This document shows positions 63,894-64,000 of a stretch of 64,000 bases of DNA, piece after piece. Origin of the DNA: Thalassobaculum_A sp040219615 (GTDB lineage: Bacteria; Pseudomonadota; Alphaproteobacteria; Thalassobaculales; Thalassobaculaceae); contig NZ_JAVJSE010000041.1 of assembly GCF_040219615.1 (NCBI RefSeq), forward strand, positions 248,001 to 312,000, given 5' to 3'. Position numbers and translations under genes: made by a program. A model generated the notes under the pieces. It was not told where the DNA came from, did not search any database, and saw only the letters and a list, made by a program, of their open reading frames with translations. Position 1 is the first letter of the stretch. Every line of letters begins with the position of its first letter.

Positions 63894-64000
63894 ATGACGC
63901 TGGAGGACTTCCTGACCGTCATCGCGGCGAGCAAGCCGAGCGACTGGCGTTCCACGCTCCTGCCGACCTTCATGTACCGGGTGGTGCCGGTCCGCGCCGC
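63894..64000 (+). CDS. N-terminal fragment of a gene cut by the window end
   Basis: An ATG at 63894, with AAGGTGG ahead of it, opens a frame that stays open for 35 codons to the window edge (begins TLEDFLTVIAASKPSDW). Too little is present to name it. GC-rich codon use fits the chromosome. Confidence 0.5.
   Translation, partial: MTLEDFLTVIAASKPSDWRSTLLPTFMYRVVPVRA

Overview
The window is high-GC DNA from an alphaproteobacterium. The gene orders dusB-ntrB-ntrC-ntrY-ntrX-trkA-dat-HAD-hfq-hflX and pdhA-pdhB-pdhC-lpd-lipA-ratA, a lipoyl domain fused to E1-beta, a fused ispDF and a CIRCE-controlled groESL all fit a Rhodospirillales-type relative (Azospirillum/Thalassobaculum-like). The exact genus cannot be read from the sequence. 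About 55 protein genes, one tRNA and several regulatory sites can be supported.

Positions 1-8456 look like an accessory island that ends at the 3' end of a tRNA-Ser(TGA) gene. It carries a translationally coupled operon of RAMP proteins: a gene cut by the window edge (probably the end of cas10), a single Cas7, a Csx10 with a helical tail, a double Cas7, a small Csx19-like protein, and a 770-residue TIGR03986-type Cas7 with a large insertion. In order and composition this matches a type III-D effector of the III-Dv kind, but with the Cas7 and Cas5/Cas11 parts as separate, overlapping genes. A membrane-anchored pentapeptide-repeat protein overlaps the last cas gene and is a candidate partner. 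No cas1, cas2, cas6 or CRISPR array is visible; they would have to lie left of position 1.

Positions 8700-24700 are mostly core genes with patches of unknowns. They comprise a PAS-like protein, cell-wall genes (mltB-type transglycosylase, rlpA, dac), the tmk-holB-metG-tatD-MBL-GNAT operon, an accessory patch bounded by two paralogous acetyltransferase genes (17633-20867), an OmpA-like protein with a repeat-built stalk, mazG and argC.

Positions 24700-39800, read on the minus strand, carry nitrogen control (ntrBC, ntrYX), potassium uptake (trkA), RNA regulation and ribosome rescue (hfq, hflX), chaperonins and an inositol monophosphatase-family enzyme. Positions 39900-63800 hold isoprenoid, phospholipid and lipoate synthesis, the pyruvate dehydrogenase operon with its own E3, ftsB, eno, kdsA, pyrG, secG, tpiA, ppiD, trpE, a VOC protein and an MFS transporter. 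The window ends inside an unidentified gene.
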